Assembly: GCF_903815225.1 (NCBI RefSeq)
Contig: NZ_LR813084.1
Location: 848,501-912,500, forward strand
Direction: 5' to 3'
Length of the DNA stretch: 64,000 bases
Origin: Delftia tsuruhatensis
Lineage (GTDB): Bacteria > Pseudomonadota > Gammaproteobacteria > Burkholderiales > Burkholderiaceae_C
In this document: in pieces, positions 9,200-17,017 of the stretch
Position numbering within the stretch: the first letter of the stretch is position 1
How the letters are laid out: every line of letters starts with the position of its first letter
Program-made: the position numbers and the translations under genes
The notes under the pieces: model-generated
What the model was told of the DNA's origin: nothing
What the model saw: the letters and a program-made list of their open reading frames with translations, nothing else
The model's database searches: none

Positions 9200-9862
9200 T
9201 CAGTACAGGTCTTGCCGGACCGCGTGGGCGTAGTGGGTGCTGAGTTCCTGCTGCTGCTGCGCGTCCAGGGCCGGTGCCGTGGAGTCGGCCAACTGCATGA
9301 GCGCGGCCATCATCTGTCCCACGGAGGGGAGGGCGGCACGGTCCAGCTGGCTGGACGGGCTCCAGAGGCCGGCGCGGTGAATGGCCTTGCCGCAGTGCAG
9401 CAGCACCTCGTCGATCAGGACCACGGTGGCGGTCCTGGGCGCGCCGCGGCCTTCGCGCAGTTCTTCCAGCAGTGGCGGGTCGGTGGAGATGCGGCCGCGC
9501 CCGTTGATGCGCAGGAAGAGGTCCAGCCCCGGGAACAGGAAGAGCATGGCGAGCCGGTCATCGGCCTGCAGGTTGCGCAGGGATTCGATGCGGTTGTTGC
9601 CGGGCCAGTCGGCGAAGGCCACGGTGCGATCGTCCAGCACATGGACGAAGCCCGCGGGCCCGCCGCGCGGCGAGGCGTCCAGGCCATGCTTGCCGGCCGT
9701 GGCCAGGCAAAAGAAGCTGGCCTGGCGCAGATAGGCTTCGTGGAAGTCGGACAGCCGGTCGCGCACGGCCTTCTGGATTCTTTCGGCAGGTGCGGCATAG
9801 AGCGCGGCCAGGTCGACGGGCGGGCCCGGCGGGTTCGCAAGGGCAGGGTGTGGAGTGTGCAT
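9200..9862 (-). CDS. FMN-dependent PPOX-type flavoprotein (MSMEG_1061-like)
   Basis: A 220-residue member of the pyridoxamine 5'-phosphate oxidase-like split-barrel family, probably binding FMN or F420 in the cytoplasm. Typical blocks are SFFCLATAGKHGLDASPRGG (about 49-68) and VHVLDDRTVAFADWPGNNRI. ADDRLAMLFLFPGLDLFLRI and a C-terminal LIDEVLLHCGKAIHRAGLW segment follow. The physiological substrate is unknown. The gene is transcribed divergently from the AraC regulator at 9932, with a 69-base intergenic region between them. That arrangement makes it a probable target of that regulator, together with the small gene downstream. Confidence 0.85.
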   Translation of the reverse strand: MHTPHPALANPPGPPVDLAALYAAPAERIQKAVRDRLSDFHEAYLRQASFFCLATAGKHGLDASPRGGPAGFVHVLDDRTVAFADWPGNNRIESLRNLQADDRLAMLFLFPGLDLFLRINGRGRISTDPPLLEELREGRGAPRTATVVLIDEVLLHCGKAIHRAGLWSPSSQLDRAALPSVGQMMAALMQLADSTAPALDAQQQQELSTHYAHAVRQDLY

Positions 9863-9931
9863 GGCAGGAGCGTAAGAACAAAATCCTGGCGGCTGTAAAC
9901 TGGATCAGCCAATAGATAGCTCAAAGACGCC

Positions 9932-10759
9932 ATGCCCGATGCCATTCTTGAACTGGTCAGCCATGTGAACCGTGCCGATGGCCCCGTGTTGATCGCGGCC
10001 GAGGGCAACCAGGACGAGGAACTGGCCTCCGAGCCGCACCGCCATGCGCGCGGACAGTTGTTCGGCTCGCTGCGCGGGCTGCTGTCGGTGGGGGTGGAGG
10101 ACGCGGTCTGGGTGGTGCCCGCCATCCATGCCGTGTGGCTGCCACCGAATCAGCTGCATTCGGGTCGCTCCCATGGGCCCTTTCATGGCTGGAGCGTCTA
10201 TGTGGCGGAATCGGCCTGCGCCGACCTGCCGCAGCGGCCTTGCGCCATCCGCACATCAGGCCTGCTGCGCGAGGCCGTGCTGCGCGCGGCGGGCTGGGGT
10301 TGGCAGCAGGGCGTTCCCACGCGGCCCGTGCCGCAGGATCCCTCGGCGGACCAGGCCCGCGCCCATGTGATGGCGGTGATCCTCGACGAGATCCGCACCT
10401 TGCCCGTGGAGCCGCTGGGCCTGCCCCTGCCCGCGGACCCGCGCCTGCAGCGCATCGCCCGCGCCCTGATCGCCGACCCGGCCGACGCGCGCGACCTGGA
10501 GGCCTGGGCACGCTGGGCGGCCGTCAGCTCGCGCACGCTGAGCCGGCGCTTCGTCGCGGAGACGGGCTTCAGCTTCACCGCCTGGCGCCAGCGCGCACGG
10601 CTGATGCGCTCCCTGGAGATGCTGGCCGCCGGCGTGCCGGTGACGAATATCGCGCTGGACCTGGGGTATTCCACGGCCAGCGCCTTCATCGGGCTGTTCC
10701 GGCGCACGTTCGGGGAGACGCCTGCGGCGTACCGGGGGAGGTTGGGGGCGAGTGTCTGA
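9932..10759 (+). CDS. AraC-family transcriptional regulator
   Basis: A 275-residue regulator with an N-terminal cupin-like sensor and a C-terminal AraC double helix-turn-helix. The cupin half has EPHRHARGQLFGSLRGLLSV and WVVPAIHAVWLPPNQLHSGR. The C-terminal half has LEAWARWAAVSSRTLSRRF (about 190-208) and GVPVTNIALDLGYSTASAFI, then GLFRRTFGETPAAYR. The architecture matches the NimR/YkgA-like group. It is divergent from the PPOX gene and most likely controls it and itself from the shared 9863-9931 region. The effector is unknown. Confidence 0.9.
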   Translation: MPDAILELVSHVNRADGPVLIAAEGNQDEELASEPHRHARGQLFGSLRGLLSVGVEDAVWVVPAIHAVWLPPNQLHSGRSHGPFHGWSVYVAESACADLPQRPCAIRTSGLLREAVLRAAGWGWQQGVPTRPVPQDPSADQARAHVMAVILDEIRTLPVEPLGLPLPADPRLQRIARALIADPADARDLEAWARWAAVSSRTLSRRFVAETGFSFTAWRQRARLMRSLEMLAAGVPVTNIALDLGYSTASAFIGLFRRTFGETPAAYRGRLGASV

Positions 10760-10848
10760 AGTGCCCATAAAAGGGTGAGGGGACGGATTCTGGACATGGC
10801 TTTGGCCTGACAGTAGGATTAAATCCCGCTGCATTCAAGGAGCCGCGC

Positions 10849-11118
10849 ATGAGAACCACCCAGCAAATGAGCATCACCCTGCCCAACGACATGGCAGATG
10901 CAGTACGGGCGAAGGTGCGTGCTGGCGAGTACGCCAGCGAGAGCGAAGTGATCCGTGATGGCTTGCGGGCGCTGATGGCGCGGGATCGTGCGGTGGAAAG
11001 CTGGCTGCAAGATTAGGTCGGCCCCGCCTATGACGCGTTGAAGGCCGATCCCTCGAGCGCCGTCACTGCCGATCAACTGCGGGCGCGCCTTGCCGCTGAA
11101 CATGCCAAGGCGAGATGA
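10849..11118 (+). pseudogene. parD: ParD-family antitoxin interrupted by an in-frame TAG
   Basis: The frame encodes a ribbon-helix-helix antitoxin: MRTTQQMSITLPNDMADAVR, then EYASESEVIRDGLRAL and VESWLQD. It then meets TAG at 11014-11016 (codon 56). The same frame continues with VGPAYDALKADPSSAVTADQ and LRARLAAEH, the normal ParD C-terminus that binds and neutralises ParE, and ends in a TGA overlapping the parE ATG (ATGA). An intact gene would give 89 residues. A single GAG-to-TAG change explains it, since the family commonly has Glu here. AAGGAG precedes the ATG by 7 bases. The product is therefore a 55-residue stub or needs readthrough. Confidence 0.85.
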
Positions 11119-11432
11119 ACTATCGCGTTGTCTTCAGTTCGCAGGCCCAGGAGCAGCTTGTCGATCTTTACCGCTACATCGCCGAGGCCGCCTCGCACGA
11201 TGTGGCAGTTCAATACACCGATGCCATCGTGAGCTACTGCGAGAGCCTGCGCACGTTTCCACTTCGCGGCACGCCGCGCGACGACGTGAGGCCGGGCTTG
11301 CGTATCACCAACTACTGAAAGCGAACTGTCATCGCCTTCGCCGTCGTTGCAGACCTGGTTTGCATCATCGGCATCTTCTATGGCGGGCGTGATCACGAAG
11401 CACTGCTGCGGGAGGGTGGCGGCAGCGCCTGA
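11115..11432 (+). pseudogene. parE: ParE/RelE-family toxin interrupted by an in-frame TGA
   Basis: The frame opens MNYRVVFSSQAQEQLVDLYR, then YIAEAASHDVAVQYTDAIV and LRTFPLRGTPRDDVRPGLRI, a clear ParE plasmid-stabilisation fold. It stops at TGA 11316-11318 after 67 residues. Directly after, in frame, come KRTVIAFAVVADLVCIIGI and FYGGRDHEALL, the last two beta strands of ParE, ending at 11430-11432. The family normally has one basic residue at the stop position, so one CGA- or AGA-to-TGA change would explain it. Without the C-terminal strands the toxin should be inactive. Both partners of this pair are therefore broken. Confidence 0.85.
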
Positions 11433-11463
11433 TCAGGCCGCGCTGTCCAGATGCCACAGCCGC

Positions 11464-12228
11464 CTACAACCGCTGCAACTGCGCATTCAGATAGGCATCG
11501 CGCGAGGGCAGCAGGTGGCCGGTGCACAGGCGCACCAGGGCCTCGCGGTCCTGGGTGCGCAGCGCCTCGATCATCTGCCAGTGCTCGCGGCGGGCGCGTT
11601 CGCGGTATTCGATGGAGACCAGCGAGGCGAAGCGGATGGGATGGGTCTGGCGCGCGTATTCGGTGATGGCCTTGTGCAGCGTCTCGTTGCCGGCCAGGGC
11701 GAACAGCTCCTGGTGGAAGGCCAGGTTGATGCGAAAGACCTGGCGCGCATTGCCCTCGGCCACGGCGGCATCGTGCTGGCGCTGTATGGCCTCCAGGCGC
11801 TCCAGCCTCTCGGGCGCCACGGGCAGCGGTATCTTGCGGGCGGCCTCGGCTTCGAGCATGGCGCGCAGCTCGTACAGCTCCTCGACCTCCTGGGTGGAGA
11901 ACGAGCGCACCAGGGCGCCCACGTTCTTGCGGCGCTCGATCAGGCCCATGCGGTCCAGTGCGGCCAGCGCCTCGCGGGCCACATGGCGCTTGACGTCGAA
12001 GCGCGCCATGAGATCGTCCTCGACCAGGCGCTCGCGCGGGTGCAGGCGGCCGAAGACCACGTCCTCCTCCAGCGCGGCCACCATGGCGCCCAGGGCGTCC
12101 GTCGCCGGGACGGTGGGTTCGGCCTCCAGGGCAATCGGCAATGCGGCGGCAGCGACCATCGATACAAGGGTTTGGGACAAAACCGGCATTTTGTCCCAAC
12201 TGCCGGCCTGCGCCGCGCTGCCCCGCAT
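11464..12228 (-). CDS. GntR-family (FCD) transcriptional regulator
   Basis: A repressor-type regulator with an N-terminal winged helix (FGRLHPRERLVEDDLMARF, then VKRHVAREALAALDRMGLIE) and an all-helical FCD ligand domain. The FCD part reads LYELRAMLEAEAARKIPLP, then INLAFHQELFALAGNETLH and REHWQMIEALRTQDRE. The longest frame (254 residues) starts at 12228, 3 bases after the dehydratase stop. ATGs at 12189 and 12159 also fit, and the domain begins only about residue 40, so the true start is uncertain. A 28-base inverted repeat covers the 12189 start. It probably regulates the sugar-acid dehydratase and Bug receptor next door. Confidence 0.85.
   Translation of the reverse strand: MRGSAAQAGSWDKMPVLSQTLVSMVAAAALPIALEAEPTVPATDALGAMVAALEEDVVFGRLHPRERLVEDDLMARFDVKRHVAREALAALDRMGLIERRKNVGALVRSFSTQEVEELYELRAMLEAEAARKIPLPVAPERLERLEAIQRQHDAAVAEGNARQVFRINLAFHQELFALAGNETLHKAITEYARQTHPIRFASLVSIEYRERARREHWQMIEALRTQDREALVRLCTGHLLPSRDAYLNAQLQRL
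12172..12199. promoter_or_regulatory. Perfect 11-bp inverted repeat at the gntR start region
   Basis: TTGGGACAAAA (12172-12182) and TTTTGTCCCAA (12189-12199) are exact inverse complements separated by CCGGCA. The site overlaps one candidate start codon of the GntR gene and lies just upstream of another. The symmetry and length suit a dimeric GntR operator (autoregulation). A hairpin acting in mRNA is the alternative. Confidence 0.6.
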
Positions 12229-12231
12229 GGC

Positions 12232-14007
12232 TTATCCGCGCGGGGCGGGAATGGTGCCGCGTGCGCTGGCACCGCGCAGGAAGTCGAAGTCCACGCCCTG
12301 GTCCGCCTGGGTCACGGTGTCCAGGAACAGCTTGCGGTAGCCGCGCTCGGCCGTGGGCTCGACGACCGGGTGTTCGCGGGCGCGCCGGGCCAGTTCCTCG
12401 GCGCTCACCTTCAGGATCAGTTCGCGCCGGGACACGGACAGCGCGATGCGGTCGCCATTGCGCACATGGGCCAGCGGGCCGCCCACGGCGGATTCAGGCG
12501 TCACATGCAGCACGATGGTGCCGAAGGCCGTGCCGCTCATGCGTCCGTCGGAGAGGCGCACGATGTCCTTGACGCCCGCGCGCGCCAGCTTGCGCGGAAT
12601 GGGGATGTAGCCGGCCTCGGGCATGCCGGGCGCGCCCTTGGGGCCGATGTTCTTGAGCACCAGGATGTCGTCGGCCGTGACGTCCAGGTCGTCGCGGTCG
12701 ATGCGCTCGGCGAGGTCGGCCGCGTTCTCGAAGACCACGGCGCGGCCTTCGTGCTCCATGAGCCGAGGGTGGGCGGCCGACTGCTTGATGATGGCGCCGC
12801 CCGGTGCCAGGTTGCCTTGCAGCACGGCGATGCCGCCCTGCGGATAGATGGGGCGGGAGCGCGGGCGCACCACGTCCTGCGCGAAGCCGGGGCCCGCGCG
12901 TTCGATTTCCTCGCCCAGCGTGCGGCCCGTGATGGTCAGGGCCTGGAGGTTCAGCAGCGGCTTGAGTTCGCGCAGCAGCGTGGCCATGCCGCCCGCATGG
13001 TGGAAGTCCTCCATGTAGTGCTCGCCCGAGGGCTTGAGGTCCAGCAGCACCGGCGTCTCGCGCCCCATGCGGTCCAGGGCCTGCAAATCGATGTCATAGC
13101 CCAGGCGCCCCGCGATGGCCGCCAGATGCACCAGGCCGTTGGTGGAGCCGCCGATGGCCAGCAGCACGCGCAGGGCGTTCTCGAAGGCGGCGGGCGTGAG
13201 GATCCGGTCGATGGTCAGGCGCTCGCGGGCGATGCGCACGGCCTCGGCGCCGGTCTGCTCGGCGATGCGGATGCGGTCGGCCGTGACGGCCGGGGGCGAG
13301 GCACCGCCAGGCACCGTCATGCCCAGGGCCTCGGCGATGCAGGCCATGGTGCTGGCGGTTCCCATGACCGAGCAGGTCCCCACGCTGGCCACCAGCTGGT
13401 TGTTCACGTCGGCGATCTCCTGGGCGTCGATCTCCTCGGCGCGGAACTTTCCCCAGTAGCGGCGGCAGTCGGTGCAGGCGCCCACGCGCTCGCCGCGGTG
13501 CGAGCCCGTGAGCATGGACCCCGTGATCAGCTGGATGGCCGGGATGCCCGCCGAGGCCGCTCCCATGAGCTGGGCCGGCACGGTCTTGTCGCAGCCGCCG
13601 ATGAGCACCACGGCATCCATGGGCTGGGCACGGATCATTTCCTCGGTGTCCATGGACATGAGGTTGCGCAGATACATGCTGGTCGGCGCCGAGAAGCTCT
13701 CGTGCACCGAGATGGTCGGGAAGTCCATGGGCAGGCCGCCCGCCATCAGGATGCCGCGCTTGACCGCCTCGACGAGCTGGGGCGCATTGCCATGGCAGGG
13801 GTTGTAGCTGCTGCCGGTGTTGGCGATGCCGATGACGGGCCGCTCCAGCGCCGAGTCCGTGTAGCCCGCGCCCTTGATGAAGGCCTTGCGCAGGAACAGC
13901 GAGAAGCCGCGGTCGCCGTAGTGGGTCAGCCCCTTGGAGATGCCGTTGGCTGCGTCGGCGGGGGCGATGTCGTGGCCCGGTGGGGGTGTCTGGGAGTCGT
14001 CGGTCAT
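12232..14007 (-). CDS. IlvD/Edd-family dehydratase, probably for sugar acids
   Basis: A 591-residue iron-sulfur dehydratase. The cluster-binding cysteines lie in YNPCHGNAPQL, GGCDKTVPAQLMGAASAGIP and GTCSVMGTASTMACIAEALG. The ACTDCRRYWGKFRAEEID stretch and length resemble L-arabinonate/sugar-acid dehydratases more than dihydroxy-acid dehydratase of valine synthesis. The reaction would convert an aldonate to a 2-keto-3-deoxy acid. The ATG at 14005-14007 was chosen over an upstream in-frame start because the preceding about 33 codons are Arg/His/Pro-rich and lack conservation features. It lies between a GntR gene downstream and a divergent Bug receptor, consistent with an inducible uptake-catabolism unit. 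Confidence 0.88.
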   Translation of the reverse strand: MTDDSQTPPPGHDIAPADAANGISKGLTHYGDRGFSLFLRKAFIKGAGYTDSALERPVIGIANTGSSYNPCHGNAPQLVEAVKRGILMAGGLPMDFPTISVHESFSAPTSMYLRNLMSMDTEEMIRAQPMDAVVLIGGCDKTVPAQLMGAASAGIPAIQLITGSMLTGSHRGERVGACTDCRRYWGKFRAEEIDAQEIADVNNQLVASVGTCSVMGTASTMACIAEALGMTVPGGASPPAVTADRIRIAEQTGAEAVRIARERLTIDRILTPAAFENALRVLLAIGGSTNGLVHLAAIAGRLGYDIDLQALDRMGRETPVLLDLKPSGEHYMEDFHHAGGMATLLRELKPLLNLQALTITGRTLGEEIERAGPGFAQDVVRPRSRPIYPQGGIAVLQGNLAPGGAIIKQSAAHPRLMEHEGRAVVFENAADLAERIDRDDLDVTADDILVLKNIGPKGAPGMPEAGYIPIPRKLARAGVKDIVRLSDGRMSGTAFGTIVLHVTPESAVGGPLAHVRNGDRIALSVSRRELILKVSAEELARRAREHPVVEPTAERGYRKLFLDTVTQADQGVDFDFLRGASARGTIPAPRG

Positions 14008-14090
14008 GGTGGGGTGGCGCAGTGCTGCAGGTCGGTGGAAAGGCGGGTGCCGCCGTGTCGCACCGAGCATAGCCGTGTGATCCAAGATTA

Positions 14091-14122
14091 TTGCTGTCGT
14101 TATCACCTATATTATTAATAAT
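14091..14122 (+). promoter_or_regulatory. AT-rich promoter with ATTATTAATAAT palindrome
   Basis: TTGCTG (14091-14096) and TATTAA (14113-14118) form a -35/-10 pair with a 16-base spacer facing the Bug gene. The -10 lies within the perfect 12-base palindrome ATTATTAATAAT (14111-14122). This is strikingly AT-rich for the window. The palindrome may be an operator in the dehydratase/Bug divergent region. Confidence 0.5.
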
Positions 14123-14204
14123 CTAATTGACTAACCATGCGGCCGTGTCCGGCGTGCGTGCCGGGCATGCATTCCCGGCACCGAAACCGGACAAGGAGAC
14201 ATCC

Positions 14205-15212
14205 ATGAACGCCGCACGCTGTTTTCATCCGTCCAACCGGCGCGCCTTGCTGGCCGCTGCGCTGCTGGCCCTGGTCGCGGGGGCCGTCCCGCCCGCCCTG
14301 GCCGATGCGGCCTATCCCGCCCGGGCCATCAGGCTGGTCATTCCCTACACGCCCGGAGGCGCCACCGACGTGATCGGGCGCGTGGTGGGGCAAAGGCTCT
14401 CGGTGGCGCTGGGCCAGCCCGTCGTGGTGGAAAACCGAGCGGGCGCGGCCGGCAACCTCGGGGCCGCCGCCGTGGCCAGGGAAAAGCCCGACGGCTACAC
14501 CCTGCTGCTGGGCGCACTGACCAGCCACTCGATCAACAGCGTGCTCATGGCGTCGACGGCGGGCTTCACCATGGACAAGAGCTTCGCTCCGATAGGGATC
14601 GTGGGCCGGGTCCCTCTGGTGATCACGGTGGGGCCCTCGGTGAAGTCGGCCAGCCTGGCCGAGTTCATCGCCCTGGCCAAGGGCACGCCGGGCGGGCTCA
14701 ACTACGGCTCCTCGGGCAACGGCTCGCCCCAGCATCTGGCGGCCGAGCTGTTCAAGCGCCAGGCGGGCGTGCCGATCACCCATGTGCCCTACAAGGGCAG
14801 CACGCCCGCGCTCAACGACCTCATGGGCAGCCAGGTCGATGTGGTCTTCGACACCCTGCCGGCCACACAGGGCTTCATCAAGGGCGGCCGGCTGCGCGGC
14901 CTGGCCGTGACCACGGCGCAGCGCCTGCCTGCCATCGCCGAGATTCCCACGGCGGCCGAGGCGGGGCTGGCGGGCTTCGAGGTGAGCTCCATGTTCGGCC
15001 TGCTGGCGCCGGCAGGCACGCCGCAGCCCGTCGTGGCCCGGCTCAGCGGCGCGCTCCAGGAAGTCATGGCCCAGCAGGAGGTGAAGGAGGCGCTGGTCGC
15101 CCAGGGCGCCATGCCTCTGGTCACCACGCCCGATGAGGCGCGCGAGCAGATCGCCCAGGAGGTGGCGCGCTGGTCGGCCGTGATCCGGGAGTCGGACATC
15201 CGGCCGGACTGA
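14205..15212 (+). CDS. Bug-family (TctC-type) periplasmic solute receptor
   Basis: A 335-residue tripartite-tricarboxylate receptor family protein. The signal peptide spans about residues 1-34 (RRALLAAALLALVAGAVPPA, cleaved near ALADA). The mature start YPARAIRLVIPYTPGGATDV is the Bug hallmark, followed by VVVENRAGAAGNLG, then HVPYKGSTPALNDLMGSQVD. AAGGAGA precedes the ATG at 14205. No TctA/TctB membrane partners are encoded nearby, as is usual for orphan Bug proteins. Divergence from the IlvD-type dehydratase suggests a sugar acid or other carboxylate as ligand, but that is inference. Confidence 0.9.
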   Translation: MNAARCFHPSNRRALLAAALLALVAGAVPPALADAAYPARAIRLVIPYTPGGATDVIGRVVGQRLSVALGQPVVVENRAGAAGNLGAAAVAREKPDGYTLLLGALTSHSINSVLMASTAGFTMDKSFAPIGIVGRVPLVITVGPSVKSASLAEFIALAKGTPGGLNYGSSGNGSPQHLAAELFKRQAGVPITHVPYKGSTPALNDLMGSQVDVVFDTLPATQGFIKGGRLRGLAVTTAQRLPAIAEIPTAAEAGLAGFEVSSMFGLLAPAGTPQPVVARLSGALQEVMAQQEVKEALVAQGAMPLVTTPDEAREQIAQEVARWSAVIRESDIRPD

Positions 15213-15342
15213 GCGCCGGCACCAGGCGCTGATGCCGGGACGGGCACAAGCATATGCCCAAAGATTCGTTCCCCTGCGCGCGCATCGTGGCGATACTGGC
15301 CGGCCGACCCCCTGTCCTCGTCCGACCCCGACCATCGCCGCC

Positions 15343-16299
15343 GTGCTGCCAGATCCCGTTCCCGACAATGCGGCCCAAGCGCAGATCGATCGCGTGATCG
15401 ACGGCCTGCTCAACGGCCTGCAATGGCGCGCCAGCGTGTTCCACGTGGGCCAGTACTGCGGGCGCTGGCGGGCCTCCACGGCCGGGCGTGCGCGGGCGAG
15501 CTTTCACCTGATCCTGGATGGACGCTGCTGGCTGCACCTGCCGGGCCAGCCCTCGGTGCGGCTGCGGCCGCGCGACGGCGTCTTCCTGTCGCGCGATGTG
15601 CCGCATTTCATCTCTCCCTATGCCGATCCCGGCATGGCCTGCGCGCCGCAGGCCATGCGCCCCATGGGGGGCGCGGCCGGCGTAGGCGCGGCCGGCCTCG
15701 GCGAGACCGCGCTGGCCTGCGGCTTCTTCACCTTCGAAGGCCCCATGCGCGGCCTGCTGGTCGATGCCTTCCCCGACCACCTGGTGCTGCGCGGCGACGA
15801 CCACGCCATCAGCGGCGCCTCCGCCTTGTTCGACCTGATGCGTGCCGAGGCGCTGCGCACGGGCACCGAGCCCTCGGCCGTGATGGACCGGCTCGTGGGC
15901 CTGCTGTTCTTCTACGGCCTGCGCCAGCTCGCGCATGGCGATGCGCGTGCTCGCGGCATCTGGAGCCTGCTGCGCAGGCCGGGCTTCGCACCGCTGGTGG
16001 CCGACCTGCTGCGCGATCCGGGCCGCAACTGGTCGGTGGCCGACATGGCGGCGCGCGTGTGCCTGTCGCGCGCCACGTTCTTCCGCCAGTTCGCGGAGGG
16101 CTGCGGCCAGCCGCCCCAGCAGTTCCTGCTGCTGCTGCGCATGCAGCTGGCGGCACGGCGGCTGGCCCAGGGCGAGGCCATTGCACAGGTGGCCGAGGCC
16201 GTGGGCTACGAGTCCTACGCGGCCTTCTCGCGGGCCTTCAAGCGCGTGATGGGCGAGCAGCCCGGTGCCTGGCAGCGCGCCCAGGCCCGCTGCTGCTGA
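15343..16299 (+). CDS. AraC-family regulator with cupin sensor domain
   Basis: A 318-residue regulator with an N-terminal AraC-type cupin (RASVFHVGQYCGRWRASTAG, then FHLILDGRCWLHLPGQPSV). Its C-terminal HTH pair is NWSVADMAARVCLSRATFFR, then AIAQVAEAVGYESYAAFSRA and FKRVMGEQPGAW. The GTG at 15343 (VLPDPVPDNAAQAQIDRV) is preferred because the extra 37 residues from an upstream ATG at 15232 are Arg/Pro-rich and unlike the family. Neither start has a good ribosome-binding site. It lies upstream of, and on the same strand as, the AhpD-like operon at 16430 and may activate it. Confidence 0.85.
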   Translation: MLPDPVPDNAAQAQIDRVIDGLLNGLQWRASVFHVGQYCGRWRASTAGRARASFHLILDGRCWLHLPGQPSVRLRPRDGVFLSRDVPHFISPYADPGMACAPQAMRPMGGAAGVGAAGLGETALACGFFTFEGPMRGLLVDAFPDHLVLRGDDHAISGASALFDLMRAEALRTGTEPSAVMDRLVGLLFFYGLRQLAHGDARARGIWSLLRRPGFAPLVADLLRDPGRNWSVADMAARVCLSRATFFRQFAEGCGQPPQQFLLLLRMQLAARRLAQGEAIAQVAEAVGYESYAAFSRAFKRVMGEQPGAWQRAQARCC

Positions 16300-16429
16300 A
16301 GGTGGCCATGCCCCTGCATGCCTGGCCTGCGGGTTGACACGTTCGGGCATAAATCCGCGACGCGGTGCCATTGATGGCGAAGGTGGCGCGGCCGATCATC
16401 AAGGCATTACTTCATCCCTCCAGAACACC

Positions 16430-17017
16430 ATGGCACGCCTGACCCTGCACACCCCCGAGACCGCCCCCGAGGCCAGCCGCCCCTTCGTGGAGCGTGCCCT
16501 GGCCGGCAACGGCTTCCTGCCCAACCTGATCGCCGTCCTGGCCAACTCGCCGCAGGCGCTGGAGACCTATGTCACCGTGGGCCAGATCAATGCGCGCGCC
16601 CAGCTGACGCTGGCCGAGCGAGAGGTGGTGCAGATCACGGCCGCGCGCATCCATGGCTGCGACTTCTGCGTGGCCGGCCACACCAAGCTGGCCAGCAGGC
16701 AGGCCGGCCTGTCGCAGGCCGAGGTGATCGCGCTGCAGGACGGCCAGGACACGGGCCAGCCGCGCCTGGATGCCGTGCGCCGCTTCGCCGAGGCCGTGAT
16801 CGCCACGCGCGGCGCTGTCTCCGACCAGGCCCTGGACGATTTCCGGGCCTGGGAGTTCAGCGAGCAGCAGGCACTGGAGGTGGTGCTGGGCATCAGCCTG
16901 GCCACGTTGTGCAACTTCGCCAACAGCCTGGCGCAAAGCCCGGTCAATCCGCAGCTGCAGCCCTATCTGCCCGCGCAGTTCCGACAACAGCCGCAGGAGA
17001 GCAGCCATGCTGGCTGA
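16430..17017 (+). CDS. AhpD-like carboxymuconolactone decarboxylase-family protein
   Basis: A 195-residue peroxidase-like protein. The redox motif HGCDFCVAGH (CxxC followed by His, about residues 77-86) is that of AhpD-type alkylhydroperoxidases. It follows the characteristic LTLAEREVVQITAARIHGC helix and precedes TKLASRQAGLS. It probably handles hydroperoxides or acts as a thiol-disulfide peroxidase in the cytoplasm. The ATG at 16430 is chosen because the upstream extension lacks conserved features. It overlaps the next gene by 11 bases. Together with an acyl-CoA-dehydrogenase-like flavoprotein and an ABC importer it forms an operon, perhaps for organosulfur or related compounds. Confidence 0.87.
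   Translation: MARLTLHTPETAPEASRPFVERALAGNGFLPNLIAVLANSPQALETYVTVGQINARAQLTLAEREVVQITAARIHGCDFCVAGHTKLASRQAGLSQAEVIALQDGQDTGQPRLDAVRRFAEAVIATRGAVSDQALDDFRAWEFSEQQALEVVLGISLATLCNFANSLAQSPVNPQLQPYLPAQFRQQPQESSHAG

Noticed and set aside
11014..11318. Stop codons in parD and parE treated as programmed recoding
   Set aside because: The stops are of different type (TAG and TGA), with no pyrrolysine- or selenocysteine-type context visible; decay is simpler.
11347..14118. 923-codon plus-strand open frame opposite the GntR and dehydratase genes
   Set aside because: Shadow of the minus-strand genes, with Gln/His/Gly-rich composition and no recognisable domain.
16334..16339. TTGACA hexamer as the promoter of the AhpD-like operon
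   Set aside because: No convincing -10 element is found at 16 to 18 bases distance; the nearby ATAAAT is too close.
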